This document shows positions 54,112-63,825 of a DNA stretch of 64,000 nt, one piece after another. A program made the translations under genes and the position numbers. Source of the DNA: Bdellovibrionota bacterium (GTDB lineage Bacteria; Bdellovibrionota; Bdellovibrionia; Bdellovibrionales; Bdellovibrionaceae); assembly GCA_963170155.1 (NCBI GenBank), contig CAUJGP010000024.1, positions 310,001 to 374,000 on the forward strand, in the 5' to 3' direction. Position 1 is the stretch's first letter. Each line of letters begins with the position of its first letter. Under the pieces are notes generated by a model, which saw only the letters and a list, made by a program, of their open reading frames with translations, was not told the origin of the DNA and searched no databases.

Positions 54112-55500
54112 ATGTTTCAGAATTTGTCAGAATTAAAAGATAAAAAAATACTTGTGGTTGGGTTGGGTAAAACAGGAGTTTCACTCACTAAACTGCTTGT
54201 GGAGCAAGGGGCTCAAGTCACGATCAGTGATCATAAAAGTAAGCCTGAATTATCGGGGACTGTTGAGCAGGTAGAAGGCTTGGGTGTGAAGCTCGATTTG
54301 GGAGGTCATAGTCCTAAAACTTTCTTGATCCAAGATTTGATTATCCTGAGTCCAGGTGTTCCTTCAAATTTGAAAATTTTTGATTATGCAACAGCACATG
54401 GGATTAAAATTACAAATGAGGCGGAATTTGTTTCTCAATTTATTAAAGAGCCTGTTGTCGCAGTCACGGGAACCAATGGAAAAACATCTGTAGCTCGTTT
54501 GGCCGAAGCTTTCTTAAAGGAATCAGGAATCGAGGTTTGGGTCGGGGGCAATAACTTTCAACCTTTGACCGAGTATTTGCGTTCTGAAGTTAAAGCAAAG
54601 GTCGTGATTGCTGAGATGTCTAGTTACATGCTTGAAAAGGTAGATACCTTCAACCCTGTGAACATTGTTTTTAGTAACTTGGCTGAGAACCATCTTGATC
54701 GTTATAAAAGCATGGAAGATTACATTAATGCTAAACGAAAAATATTTAAAAATACCAATCAAGCCACGACGAGCATTTTAAATGCAGATGATAATGCTGT
54801 CGTGGAATTAGCTCGAGATCCTATTGTTCAAAAGGGTCGAATTTTTTATTTTTCTCGAAAGACATCACTGGAGCCTCAGATTATGAATATTGGTGGTGCC
54901 GTGAATGTGGGAGATGAGATTCGAGTGCGAACAGGGCCTGAAATAGAATATTATTCCTCAAAAAATATAAAAATGCTGGGCAAGCATTCTATTGAAAATA
55001 TGATGGCGGCCATCCTGGTGGCTCGTGAGCATGGAGCCAATCATGATGCGATTCAAAAAGTGATGGATACCTTTAGTGGTTTGCCTCATCGACTGGAATA
55101 CATCCGTAAAGTGGGGGGTGTGCGTTTTTACAATGACTCCAAGGCGACGAATGTTCACGCTGTTTTAAGGGCCTTGGATGCTTTCAATGAGAATGTTATT
55201 TTGATTATGGGCGGAAAAGACACTAATTTGAGCTTTGAGGCTTTAAAGGGGCCAGTGAAAAGAAAGGTGAAAAGTCTTATTCTTGTGGGAGAAGCCAAAG
55301 AGCGTGTCAATCGAGATATTGGTGATTTTAGTGAGACTTTTTTGATTGGAACCTTTGAGGAAGCAGTGTTAATTGCATATCAGAAGTCGCGGATCAATGA
55401 TGTTGTTTTGTTGTCCCCGGGTTGTCCAAGTACTGATATGTTTGATAATTTTGAAGAACGGGGTGATTATTTTCGGGAAATCATCAATAAATTTCGATAA
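54112..55500 (+). CDS. murD: UDP-MurNAc-L-Ala-D-Glu ligase
   Basis: 462 residues. N-terminal Rossmann part (KDKKILVVGLGKTGVSLTKLL), Mur-ligase ATP-binding AVTGTNGKTSVARL, ENHLDRYKSMEDY, NDSKATNVHAVLRAL and the C-terminal LLSPGCPSTDMFDNFEERG, which is specific for MurD. Adds D-glutamate in the cytoplasmic part of peptidoglycan synthesis. AAAGGGGAAACGC before the ATG. It is directly followed by hppD, not by ftsW. Confidence 0.95.
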   Translation: MFQNLSELKDKKILVVGLGKTGVSLTKLLVEQGAQVTISDHKSKPELSGTVEQVEGLGVKLDLGGHSPKTFLIQDLIILSPGVPSNLKIFDYATAHGIKITNEAEFVSQFIKEPVVAVTGTNGKTSVARLAEAFLKESGIEVWVGGNNFQPLTEYLRSEVKAKVVIAEMSSYMLEKVDTFNPVNIVFSNLAENHLDRYKSMEDYINAKRKIFKNTNQATTSILNADDNAVVELARDPIVQKGRIFYFSRKTSLEPQIMNIGGAVNVGDEIRVRTGPEIEYYSSKNIKMLGKHSIENMMAAILVAREHGANHDAIQKVMDTFSGLPHRLEYIRKVGGVRFYNDSKATNVHAVLRALDAFNENVILIMGGKDTNLSFEALKGPVKRKVKSLILVGEAKERVNRDIGDFSETFLIGTFEEAVLIAYQKSRINDVVLLSPGCPSTDMFDNFEERGDYFREIINKFR

Positions 55501-55528
55501 GATAATTTAAGAGATAAGGAGAATCTTT

Positions 55529-56578
55529 ATGAATAATAATCCTGTTGGTTTGCAAGGGATCGAGTTTACTGAATTTGCATCCCCCAATCCTGAGATGCTA
55601 CATAAACTTTTTTGTGAATTTGGTTTTTCTAAGACCCATCGACATAAAACTCTTAAAGTAGATTTATATTCACAAAATGACATTCATTTTTTACTCAACC
55701 AAACCCCCTCTTCTTTTGCAACGGAGTTTAGTCAATCGCATGGTCCTAGTGTGAGCTCTATGGGGTGGAGGGTAGAAAATGCTCAAAAAGCCCTTAAGAT
55801 TGCTATAGAAAGAGGAGCTAGAGCTTGTCTTAATGGGGATCTCGTTGACCAAAAGGGGCAACATGTACCAGCGATTTATGGGATTGGCGATAGTTTGATT
55901 TATTTTATTGATCAATGGAACAGTCCGGATCTTTATAGTCAGCTGGGGTTTGTTCCTCATGAAAACCCTGTCGTTAACGAAGAGAAGGGTTTTTTGATGA
56001 TTGATCATTTAACTAACAATGTGCATCAGGGCACAATGGAGCATTGGTCGCAGTTTTATAAAAATATTTTTGGATTCACGGAGGTTCGATATTTTGATAT
56101 CCGCGGAGCAAAGACAGGTTTGACTTCGTATGCTCTTAAGTCACCTTGTGAGACTTTTTGCATTCCCATCAATGAGGGGACTGAAAAGAAGTCACAAATC
56201 AATGAATACTTAGAAGAATACAAGGGGCCGGGAGTTCAGCACATTGCTTTCTTAACAAAAGATATCTTAACTTCGTTAAGTAAGTTAAAGGGCTCCAACA
56301 TTCAGACTTTGGATATTGATGATGAATATTATCGTGAGATTTTTACAAAGTTTCCCCATGTGACTGAAGATCATAAAGCAATTCGAGACTTTAATGTTCT
56401 AGTGGATGGGGATGAGGATGGTTATTTACTTCAAATTTTCACAAAAAATATTATTGGCCCAATTTTTATAGAAATTATCCAAAGAAAAAATCACTACTCT
56501 TTTGGTGAAGGTAATTTTGGTGCTTTGTTTCGTTCCATAGAAAGAGATCAGCAGAAGCGGGGATACTTAGAGACATAA
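55529..56578 (+). CDS. hppD: 4-hydroxyphenylpyruvate dioxygenase
   Basis: 349 residues, bacterial HPPD length. Two VOC-type halves; iron ligands in DHLTNNVHQG (His), GPGVQHIAFLT (His) and GPIFIEIIQRKNHYSFGEGNFGALF (Glu; shown in part). AAGGAGAATC before the ATG. Converts 4-hydroxyphenylpyruvate to homogentisate in tyrosine breakdown. The rest of that route is not in the window. The gap from murD is 28 bases, so the two may share a transcript. Confidence 0.94.
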   Translation: MNNNPVGLQGIEFTEFASPNPEMLHKLFCEFGFSKTHRHKTLKVDLYSQNDIHFLLNQTPSSFATEFSQSHGPSVSSMGWRVENAQKALKIAIERGARACLNGDLVDQKGQHVPAIYGIGDSLIYFIDQWNSPDLYSQLGFVPHENPVVNEEKGFLMIDHLTNNVHQGTMEHWSQFYKNIFGFTEVRYFDIRGAKTGLTSYALKSPCETFCIPINEGTEKKSQINEYLEEYKGPGVQHIAFLTKDILTSLSKLKGSNIQTLDIDDEYYREIFTKFPHVTEDHKAIRDFNVLVDGDEDGYLLQIFTKNIIGPIFIEIIQRKNHYSFGEGNFGALFRSIERDQQKRGYLET

Positions 56579-56704
56579 ATGTGCGCTGACGATTGGTGAA
56601 TGATATTGAGGTGGCCTTATTCCTAAGATTTAAATGTCGTTAGAAAGAAGAGATCATCTTTTGTCGCGATGCATAATCGAGTGCCAAAAAGGCTCTAAAA
56701 ACAA

Positions 56705-56720
56705 TGGTACTAGCGTTGCA
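56705..56720 (+). promoter_or_regulatory. Sigma-54 -24/-12 promoter before opp operon
   Basis: TGGTACTAGCGTTGCA has the GG (56706-56707) and GC (56718-56719) pair separated by ten bases and differs from the consensus TGGCAC-N5-TTGCA at one fixed base (T for C). The start of transcription would lie near 56731, 50 bases before the oppA ATG. The -12 part is inside a short tandem repeat. Confidence 0.6.
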
Positions 56721-56733
56721 ATACGTTGCAATA
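56714..56733 (+). repeat. Tandem 10-bp repeat in oppA leader
   Basis: CGTTGCAATA occurs twice in direct tandem (56714-56723 and 56724-56733). The first copy carries the -12 TTGCA of the sigma-54-like promoter, so the second may give an alternative -12 or a control site. Confidence 0.5.
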
Positions 56734-56780
56734 GTTTCCATAAAAAGCTATTCATCGGAAACCAAATGGGAGGAGTAAAG

Positions 56781-58421
56781 ATGATGACTTCAAAAAAAAT
56801 GGGGATAGATTTTTTTTCTTTTGGTGTCAAATTGACTCTTGGTGTGGCACTGAGTCTTAGTTTTGTAAGTGAAAGTTCTTTCGCTAACACAAAGGCGCCG
56901 AAAACATTAACTTATGCTTTACTGACTGAGCCTCCCAATCTGGATTCTTCACAAGCCACTGATTCTGAAAGTTTTTTTATTGTTGGTCACACAATGGCCG
57001 GACTCACTCGATATGATGATAAGGGAAACATCCTTCCCGCTGTGGCTGAAAAATGGGAAATTAATGATAAGGGTGCCACTTTTTATTTAAGAAAAGATGC
57101 AAAATGGAGTGACGGCAAACCTGTGCAAGCTCAAGACTTTGTTTTCGCATGGAAACGAGCTTTAGATCCAAAAATCGCCAGTGAATATGCTTTTATTTTA
57201 TATCACATTAAAAACGGAGAGCAAATCAACCAAGGGAAGTTGCCTCTCAGCCAGTTGGGTGCTGTTGCAAAAGATCCACACACGTTAGTCGTGACATTTG
57301 AAAAACCATGTGGCTACTTCTTGGGGCTAACTTCATTTGCAACTTATTTACCTCTTCGAGAGGACTTTGTTACACAAAAGAAAGATAAGTATGCTTCATC
57401 TCCAGAAAATATGCTTTATAACGGTCCTTTTAAATTAACTAAGTGGATTCATGGTGCAAGCCTACGATTGGAAAAAAATGATAAGTATTGGGCTCAAGAT
57501 CAGATCCAGTTGGATGTGATTGATATCCCCTACATCACTCCAGATGCGAATGCGAGATTCAACCTCTTTAAAACTCAAAAAATAGATCTCATACAGGCTC
57601 TTTCTAAAGAGAGTTTGGCAAATGCTCAGAGAGAAAAATTCAAGCTTAAAAAGTTTTCTGATGGCACATTATTTTACATGCAGTTTAACTTCAAAAAAGG
57701 AAGACCTACTGCAAATAAAAATTTAAGATTGGCTATTCGGTCTGTGATAAATCCCACTGAATTCGTAAGTCGTGTTGTTTCTATTCCTGGAACTCAAGTA
57801 GGGGTGGGTTTGGTTCCTTCTTGGATGAAGGGGAATCAGCAAAGCTTTCGAAAAGAAAACCCTATCCCTGTTCCAAAACAGAACTTAGCTGCAGCTAAAG
57901 AATATATGGCAAAGGCGCGAAAAGAATTGGGTCAAACCACGCCGATCAGTTTAGTTTGGTTGACTGGGGATACAGCTCTTGCTGCGAGCGAGGCGGAGTA
58001 TTTTCAAAATCTATTTAAGACAGCTTTGGGAGTTGATTTAAAAATTGATAAGCAGATTTTTAAACAGCGTTTGTCTAAAATGCGAAGTGGTGATTTTGAT
58101 ATTGTTTCGGCAGGTTGGGGCCCTGATTATGCTGACCCCATGACTTTTGTTGATTTGTTTACATCTTGGAATGGCAATAACCACGGGGCGTGGTTTAACG
58201 ATCAATATGATAAGCACGTGCGAAATGCGATGAACTCTGTTGATACTAAATACAGAATGACAGAGATGGCGGCAGCAGAAAAAATCTTCATGGAAGAAGT
58301 TCCAATGATCGCGACTTATGAAAGAACAGTCATGTACACCCACTCAGATCGAATTGAAGGTGTCGTAAGACGAGTGATGGGTGCGGATCCTGATTTTACA
58401 AATGTAAGGATTAAAGAGTAG
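56781..58421 (+). CDS. oppA: Oligopeptide-binding protein OppA
   Basis: The ATG at 56781 (or the next, 56784) has GGGAGGAG upstream; 546 residues, normal for OppA. Signal peptide with cleavage near SSFANTK. SBP_bac_5 domain: TYALLTEPPNLDSSQATDSE, LRKDAKWSDGKPVQAQDFVFAWKRALDP, KKGRPTANKNLRLAIRSVI, and SGWGPDYADPMTFVDLF-type SAGWGPDYADPMTFVDLF. It captures oligopeptides in the periplasm and delivers them to OppBCDF. First gene of oppABCDF. Confidence 0.95.
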   Translation: MMTSKKMGIDFFSFGVKLTLGVALSLSFVSESSFANTKAPKTLTYALLTEPPNLDSSQATDSESFFIVGHTMAGLTRYDDKGNILPAVAEKWEINDKGATFYLRKDAKWSDGKPVQAQDFVFAWKRALDPKIASEYAFILYHIKNGEQINQGKLPLSQLGAVAKDPHTLVVTFEKPCGYFLGLTSFATYLPLREDFVTQKKDKYASSPENMLYNGPFKLTKWIHGASLRLEKNDKYWAQDQIQLDVIDIPYITPDANARFNLFKTQKIDLIQALSKESLANAQREKFKLKKFSDGTLFYMQFNFKKGRPTANKNLRLAIRSVINPTEFVSRVVSIPGTQVGVGLVPSWMKGNQQSFRKENPIPVPKQNLAAAKEYMAKARKELGQTTPISLVWLTGDTALAASEAEYFQNLFKTALGVDLKIDKQIFKQRLSKMRSGDFDIVSAGWGPDYADPMTFVDLFTSWNGNNHGAWFNDQYDKHVRNAMNSVDTKYRMTEMAAAEKIFMEEVPMIATYERTVMYTHSDRIEGVVRRVMGADPDFTNVRIKE

Positions 58422-58445
58422 GGCACAAAGGGTGCGGGGGTTCTT

Positions 58446-59384
58446 TTGTTATCTTATATTTTGAAAAGAATTTTTGTAGGTTTGATCACGGTTTTTACCA
58501 TTGCAACACTGACCTTTTTTGGAATGCATGCGGTTCCAGGGGACCCTTTGTTAAAAGGTAAAGTTGTGAATGAGGTTGTTCGAAAAAATTTGGAAGAAAA
58601 GTACGGCTTGGATAAACCTTTATTTGTTCAATATGGTACTTTTCTTACCAATATGATTAAAGGTGACTTTGGTCTTTCTTTTACTCAGCAAAATAGATCT
58701 GTGAACGATATTATACGAGAGCATTTTCCGATATCAGCGATCTTGGGGGCTTTGGCTATTATTGCCGCCGCTATCGGTGGGATTATTGGAGGAGCTATTG
58801 CTGCTGTTAAAAGAAATACAATGGCTGATCGAAGTATCATGTTGTTGGTTATCTTATTTGTTTCTGTTCCAAGTTTTGTTTTTGCGGCTCTTGGACAAGT
58901 TTTAATTGCTGAAATAAAAACGCGGGTGGGTGTAGAGCTGTTGCCTGTTGCGGGCTGGGGAACCTTTAAACACATGATTTTACCAAGCCTCATTTTAGGC
59001 TTGGGGACGATGGCTTTTTTAGCAAGGTTGATGCGCTCTTCAATGTTGGAAGTTGTTCACCAGGATTATATACGGACAGCGAAAGCAAAAGGGGTCTCCT
59101 CTCTGCAAATTTTTTTCCGACACCAATTGCGTAATGCTGTTTTGCCCGTTATCACTTTTTTAGGGCCGGCTGTAGCAGCAATTACGACGGGAGGATTCGT
59201 CGCCGAAATAGTTTTTGCCATTCCTGGATTGGGACGGTATTTTGTTCAAGCGGTACAGCAGCTTGATTACACTGTGATCATGGGACTCACTGTTTTTTAC
59301 GGAGCTTATCTTGTGTTCGTCGTGATTCTCGTTGATGTGATTTATGGATTCATTGATCCACGCATTCGGATTGCTGGCGCTTGA
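58446..59384 (+). CDS. oppB: Oligopeptide permease subunit OppB
   Basis: 312 residues from a TTG start behind GCGGGGG. Six transmembrane helices; HAVPGDPLL, EKYGLDKPLFVQY, and the EAA loop DYIRTAKAKGVSSLQIFFRHQLRNA, which docks on the ATPases. Forms the channel with OppC. The intergenic gap to oppA is 24 bases. Confidence 0.95.
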   Translation: MLSYILKRIFVGLITVFTIATLTFFGMHAVPGDPLLKGKVVNEVVRKNLEEKYGLDKPLFVQYGTFLTNMIKGDFGLSFTQQNRSVNDIIREHFPISAILGALAIIAAAIGGIIGGAIAAVKRNTMADRSIMLLVILFVSVPSFVFAALGQVLIAEIKTRVGVELLPVAGWGTFKHMILPSLILGLGTMAFLARLMRSSMLEVVHQDYIRTAKAKGVSSLQIFFRHQLRNAVLPVITFLGPAVAAITTGGFVAEIVFAIPGLGRYFVQAVQQLDYTVIMGLTVFYGAYLVFVVILVDVIYGFIDPRIRIAGA

Positions 59385-59397
59385 TATGGAAGTGAGC

Positions 59398-60840
59398 ATG
59401 CAAGAAGAAAAGGAAAGAGTTTTGACGACGCAAAATGAATTTTCGCAGGATTTATTCCAAAAACAAGTAAAATCTGTTCAAGAGAACCTTATCGTAAGGC
59501 CTTCGTTGTCTTATTGGCAGGATGCTTTAAGGCGATTCGCCGCAAACAAACAATCTTTATTTGCATTTTACCTCACTAATATCTTGATACTGTTTTCTTT
59601 TTTAGGGCCTTTTATTTGGACAAGAAATCCGTCTCATCAGGATTTAAATAGTCCATCGATGTCTCCTAATATGGGAAAACCTGCGGTGGTTGTGGATGAA
59701 TTAGCTCCCGTTATTCCTCTTTTTGCAGAGATTCCCGTGATTTCAACGACAGATGAGACCAGTGATTTAGTCACTGAGGAAAAGGCGATTGGGTCAGTTC
59801 AAAACTTTAAGGTCATTGGCTTTCCCACCACCCAGAACGTCGTGTTGGGTTGGGACTATGTTCCTGGAGCCTCAGGCTATGTTATTTACCGTAATGAAGT
59901 GAAGCCTGAGGATGGAGCACTCGGTATTCCTCTGGGTGATGTTATGGAAGGAAATCAAATTTCTTTTGAAGATGCTCAGAGCTTAGAAGCACGAGATTAC
60001 TTTTATGCCATTGTTCCCAAGGATGCTGATGGAATGGAGACAACTCATAATACCGTTTTGAAAGTACAGGTTATGACAGCGATCAGCGTTGATTCCGCTA
60101 AGTCTCTTGGGGTGAGTTCTGAGATAGGGACCCACGTCAGATTATCATCCTCACCTTTGGGAACAGATTCGTTAGGTCGTGATATTTTGGCAAGATTGAT
60201 GTCGGGAGGAAAGGTTTCTCTTTTTATTGGTATTTTTGCCGCTGTACTTTCTATCATATTCGGGATTATTTTGGGAGGTATTGCCGGTTTTTTTGGTGGG
60301 TTGGTTGACGATATGGTTATGCGGTTTACCGATCTCATTTCAGGTTTGCCATTTTTGCTTTGTATGATTTTATTAAAAGTAATCTTGAATGTGGGTCCTG
60401 GAGAGTCCGGAATTACAGCTCTGTTAATAAGCCTTGTTATTTTATCATGGACAGGAACAGCTCGGTTGGTCCGAGGGCAAATTCTTCAATTAAGAAATAG
60501 TGAATTTATACAAGCGGCCCGTATGATGGGAGCCAAGCCGGGATATCTTATTGTAAGGCATATGCTTCCTAATTTAATCGGGGTCATATTAGTGACTCTT
60601 ACTTTTCAAATTCCTTCTGCTATTTTTACAGAAGCTTTTCTCTCTTTCATTGGTTTAGGAGTGGCTTCTCCAGCAACATCTTGGGGAAGTATGTGTAATG
60701 AAGCCATTCAAAGTTTATTGACAAGGCCTTATGAGTTCTTTGCTCCAGCTGTTGTTATCAGTTTGACAGTTTTATCATTTAATTTACTAGGCGACGGTCT
60801 TCGCGATGCTCTTGATCCAAAACTGCGTTCTAACGAATAG
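59398..60840 (+). CDS. oppC: Oligopeptide permease subunit OppC with FN3-like insert
   Basis: 480 residues from ATG 59398 (GGAAG before it; another ATG at 59386), much longer than the usual 300. Helix 1 is at about 52-73, the remaining five helices and the EAA loop EFIQAARMMGAKPGYLIVRHMLPN are in the C-terminal half. Between helix 1 and the ALGTDSLGRDILARLMSG-type block (PLGTDSLGRDILARLMSG) lies about 200 extra residues. Residues 132-224 look like a fibronectin type III domain (VVLGWDYVPGASGYVIYRNE and ARDYFYAIVPKDADG). The insert would face the periplasm, next to OppA. Confidence 0.92.
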   Translation: MQEEKERVLTTQNEFSQDLFQKQVKSVQENLIVRPSLSYWQDALRRFAANKQSLFAFYLTNILILFSFLGPFIWTRNPSHQDLNSPSMSPNMGKPAVVVDELAPVIPLFAEIPVISTTDETSDLVTEEKAIGSVQNFKVIGFPTTQNVVLGWDYVPGASGYVIYRNEVKPEDGALGIPLGDVMEGNQISFEDAQSLEARDYFYAIVPKDADGMETTHNTVLKVQVMTAISVDSAKSLGVSSEIGTHVRLSSSPLGTDSLGRDILARLMSGGKVSLFIGIFAAVLSIIFGIILGGIAGFFGGLVDDMVMRFTDLISGLPFLLCMILLKVILNVGPGESGITALLISLVILSWTGTARLVRGQILQLRNSEFIQAARMMGAKPGYLIVRHMLPNLIGVILVTLTFQIPSAIFTEAFLSFIGLGVASPATSWGSMCNEAIQSLLTRPYEFFAPAVVISLTVLSFNLLGDGLRDALDPKLRSNE

Positions 60841-60855
60841 AAAGGGGTATTGCTG

Positions 60856-61842
60856 ATGTCTTCTTTACTTTCCATTCGAGGTTTAAAGGTTGAATTTTCA
60901 ACCTACGGTGGCACTGTTCAAGCTGTTCGTGGTGTTGATTTAGAGGTTCATAAAGGTAAAACTCTGGCTATTGTCGGAGAGTCGGGGTGTGGTAAATCGG
61001 TGACAGTTCAATCCATTCTTGGCCTGATTCCTTCTCCTCCTGGTCGCATTGTTTCGGGTTCTGCTCTCTTTAATGGAACAGAAATGATTGGAAAACCTGT
61101 CAATGAATTGAATAAGATTCGCGGAAAGCATATAGGCATGATTTTCCAAGATCCAATGACGTCGCTCAACCCTACGATGAAGGTTGGAGATCAGATCATG
61201 GAAACACTTTTAATTCATGGTCGGTATTCTAAAAGCGAAGCCAGGGCTCGCGCAATCAAGTTATTAGAAGATGTCCACATCTCAGAGGCGAAAAATCGTG
61301 TGGATCATTATCCCTTTCAGTTTTCAGGGGGAATGCGGCAAAGAGTGATGATCGCTATGGCCATTGCTTGTGAACCGGAATTACTGATTGCAGATGAACC
61401 AACAACAGCTTTGGATGTAACTATTCAATCTCAAATTTTACATTTACTGCGTGAATTACAGATTAAAAATAAAATGGGCTTGGTGATCATTACTCATGAT
61501 CTTGGTGTTGTGGCTAGAATGGCTGATAATGTCGCTGTTATGTATGCGGGTCAGGTCGTGGAGCATGGGACCGCTGAGGAAGTTTTTTATAAAAGCCTTC
61601 ATCCTTATACATTAGGATTAAAACAAGCTCTGCCGTCTCCTGCAATGGAGCGTTCTCAACTCATACCCATTGAGGGTGCCCCACCCGATTTGTTTTCGCC
61701 TCCGAGGGGTTGTGGTTTTTACGCTCGCTGTAAACAGGCCATGACAATTTGTAGTGATAATAACCCAAGGGAGTTCTATGAAGGTTCACATATGGGGCGC
61801 TGTTGGCTTCATCATCCTCAAGCAAAAGGAGTTGAAGTATGA
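60856..61842 (+). CDS. oppD: Oligopeptide ABC transporter ATPase OppD
   Basis: 328 residues from ATG 60856 (AAAGGGG eight bases before; a TTG six bases earlier is less likely). Walker [12 protein letters not shown]-loop [10 protein letters not shown], signature [14 protein letters not shown], Walker [13 protein letters not shown], and the C-terminal oligopeptide-transporter extension with Cys ([16 protein letters not shown]) that can bind an iron-sulfur cluster in related transporters. One of the two ATPases of the Opp importer. Confidence 0.95.
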   Translation: MSSLLSIRGLKVEFSTYGGTVQAVRGVDLEVHKGKTLAIVGESGCGKSVTVQSILGLIPSPPGRIVSGSALFNGTEMIGKPVNELNKIRGKHIGMIFQDPMTSLNPTMKVGDQIMETLLIHGRYSKSEARARAIKLLEDVHISEAKNRVDHYPFQFSGGMRQRVMIAMAIACEPELLIADEPTTALDVTIQSQILHLLRELQIKNKMGLVIITHDLGVVARMADNVAVMYAGQVVEHGTAEEVFYKSLHPYTLGLKQALPSPAMERSQLIPIEGAPPDLFSPPRGCGFYARCKQAMTICSDNNPREFYEGSHMGRCWLHHPQAKGVEV

Positions 61843-62795
61843 CACCCTTGTTGGAGCTTCGGAATCTTAAAAAGCACTTTACAATTGCAAAAAATAAAAC
61901 TCTTCATGCTGTCGATGGCGTTAACCTGGAAATTTTTCCTAATGAAATTTTAGGTTTAGTAGGGGAGTCTGGCTGTGGAAAGTCGACACTGGGCCGAACT
62001 TTGGCGGGCCTTTACGAAAAAACAGCAGGAGAAGTATTTTATCGAGGGCAAAAGCTACCGCAAAAGTATCGTGTGAGCGACTTTGTTCATTTGTCTCGAG
62101 AAATTCAGATGATTTTTCAGGATCCTTACTCCTCTCTTAATCCACGAATGACGGTGCGAGAAATCATCGCCGAAGGACCTCGTTTAGCAGGAATGTGGAA
62201 GTCTACAGAAGTGACTACAAAGGTTAAGGAATGGTTAGAGCGAGTGGGTCTTGCTGCGGATCATGCTTCCCGTTATCCCCATGAATTTTCAGGAGGTCAG
62301 CGGCAGCGCTTAGGAATCGCACGAGCTCTTGCGATGGAGCCTAAGTTCGTTATTTGTGATGAACCCATTTCTGCTCTTGATGTTTCTATTCAAGCACAAA
62401 TCATAAACCTGTTGGCAGAACTTAAAGGTAAATTTGGCTTAACTTTGTTATTCATCGCTCATGATCTTTCTATGGTTCGGTATGTAAGCAATCGCATGGC
62501 TGTTATGTACTTGGGCTCTATTGTTGAGCTAGGTGAGAGTGATGACGTGTTTTTTTCGCCTAAGCATCCGTATACTCAACTTTTGGTGGGCTCTAATCCT
62601 GAACCTGATCCCATTAAAGAGAAGAATCGACCCTATGTTGATTTGCATGGAGAGATTCCAACTCCGGTTAACTTAGGAGTGGCTTGTCGTTTTGCTGGAC
62701 GTTGTCCCAAAGTAGGAGATCGCTGCCGAACAGAAACACCCCTTCTGAGGCCGGTGGGCAAAAATCATTTTGTTGCATGTCATTTTGTAGAATAG
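61839..62795 (+). CDS. oppF: Oligopeptide ABC transporter ATPase OppF
   Basis: 318 residues, overlapping oppD by four bases. Walker [26 protein letters not shown], signature [16 protein letters not shown], Walker [16 protein letters not shown], and the C-terminal [14 protein letters not shown] extension. Pairs with OppD. Last gene of the operon. Confidence 0.95.
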   Translation: MTPLLELRNLKKHFTIAKNKTLHAVDGVNLEIFPNEILGLVGESGCGKSTLGRTLAGLYEKTAGEVFYRGQKLPQKYRVSDFVHLSREIQMIFQDPYSSLNPRMTVREIIAEGPRLAGMWKSTEVTTKVKEWLERVGLAADHASRYPHEFSGGQRQRLGIARALAMEPKFVICDEPISALDVSIQAQIINLLAELKGKFGLTLLFIAHDLSMVRYVSNRMAVMYLGSIVELGESDDVFFSPKHPYTQLLVGSNPEPDPIKEKNRPYVDLHGEIPTPVNLGVACRFAGRCPKVGDRCRTETPLLRPVGKNHFVACHFVE

Positions 62796-62923
62796 CATCT
62801 CTATTGGCCCAACAAAATAAGATCTTTTAGCGATGATCTTCAATGCTAGTGGATTAGCTACTGTTCATTTTAAAAGTATTGATTATTCGAGCCCAGTATA
62901 AGGCGACCCTTTAGGTCTTTTCT

Positions 62924-63421
62924 CTAGTATTCGATAAGATGCTTGATGGGATTTCCATTAAAAGTCATAGTGTTTAAATCTTTGAGATTAATGAGTGTTG
63001 CAACATCAATCACTTTAAAGCCAGCACGTTGTGCAACATTAATTGCGGCTTGAAGTGTTCCTCCTGTCGCAAGAACATCATCAATGATAACAATTGAGCC
63101 ATGGCCGGTTTGCATTTCAATGGTAGCTTGGCCATATTCGAGAGTGTAGCTTTCAGCGATTACAGGTGGTGGTAGTTTTCCGGCCTTACGAATAGGAAGA
63201 AAACCCTTCTTATGATAACATGACAGAAGCATTGCTAAAATAAAGCCTCGACTTTCAATGCCCGCAAAATAATCAACATTTTTCAGGTCAATATTTTCAA
63301 TGAGATGTTTCGCAATAAATTCCAATTTTATGGGATCAGCAAGGAGTGGCGAAACATCTCTAAATAAAATTCCTTTTTTTGGAAAATCAGGGAAATCTTT
63401 GATAAACGCTTTTAAATCCAT
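62924..63421 (-). CDS. apt: Adenine phosphoribosyltransferase
   Basis: 165 residues. DFPDFPKKGILFRDVSPLL at the start, GIESRGFILAMLL, KLPPPVIAESYTLEYG and the PRPP motif VIIDDVLATGGTL are typical of Apt, which salvages adenine to AMP. GAAAGGATAAAATT precedes the ATG. With hpt it gives purine salvage. Confidence 0.94.
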   Translation of the reverse strand: MDLKAFIKDFPDFPKKGILFRDVSPLLADPIKLEFIAKHLIENIDLKNVDYFAGIESRGFILAMLLSCYHKKGFLPIRKAGKLPPPVIAESYTLEYGQATIEMQTGHGSIVIIDDVLATGGTLQAAINVAQRAGFKVIDVATLINLKDLNTMTFNGNPIKHLIEY

Positions 63422-63463
63422 AATTTTATCCTTTCAATAATATTCACATTTATTAGATCACGG

Positions 63464-63483
63464 CTGCAGGTTATGACCTGCAG
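63464..63483. repeat. 8-bp stem-loop between cupin and apt genes
   Basis: CTGCAGGT (63464-63471) and ACCTGCAG (63476-63483) pair around a four-base loop. It lies after the cupin stop and before the apt start, both leftward. No U-run follows, so it is at most a weak end signal. Confidence 0.35.
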
Positions 63484-63522
63484 TCAGGGATGTCGCTTAT
63501 AAGCTGTTTTCTGATAAGAAGA

Positions 63523-63825
63523 TTAATAGGGATAGTGGGTATAGAGGGTGACCGCAACATCGTTTTGCGTGTAATAAGAATGTTTTGTGTTGGCTGGGAT
63601 TTCAATGCGATCGCCGGCTCTTAAAAGGAGTTGAGTCCCTGAGACATTGAGGAGAAGCTCTCCTTCAACGACAATTCGAATTTCTCCAAAGGGGTGTTTT
63701 TTTTCGACAACCCTTTGGTTTTTGAGGAAAGTTTCAACTGTAACGTCATGGCCCTCTGCTTGGAGGATATGACGAAGTCGGTCTATGCTTGGCGAAGAGG
63801 CTGCTTGCCATCTTGAGATTAGCAC
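63523..63825 (-). CDS. Small cupin-domain protein
   Basis: 100 residues from a GTG start with AAGGAGC before it. Cupin fold: KKHPFGEIRIVVEGELLLNV (first motif, with His and Glu), DRIEIPANTKHSYYTQND (second, with His). Short single-domain cupins bind a metal or small ligand; function unknown. Alone. Confidence 0.8.
   Translation of the reverse strand: MLISRWQAASSPSIDRLRHILQAEGHDVTVETFLKNQRVVEKKHPFGEIRIVVEGELLLNVSGTQLLLRAGDRIEIPANTKHSYYTQNDVAVTLYTHYPY

Noticed and set aside
62905-62921. GACC-GGTC hairpin with T-run between oppF and apt
   Set aside because: Only four base pairs in the stem; too weak to call a terminator.
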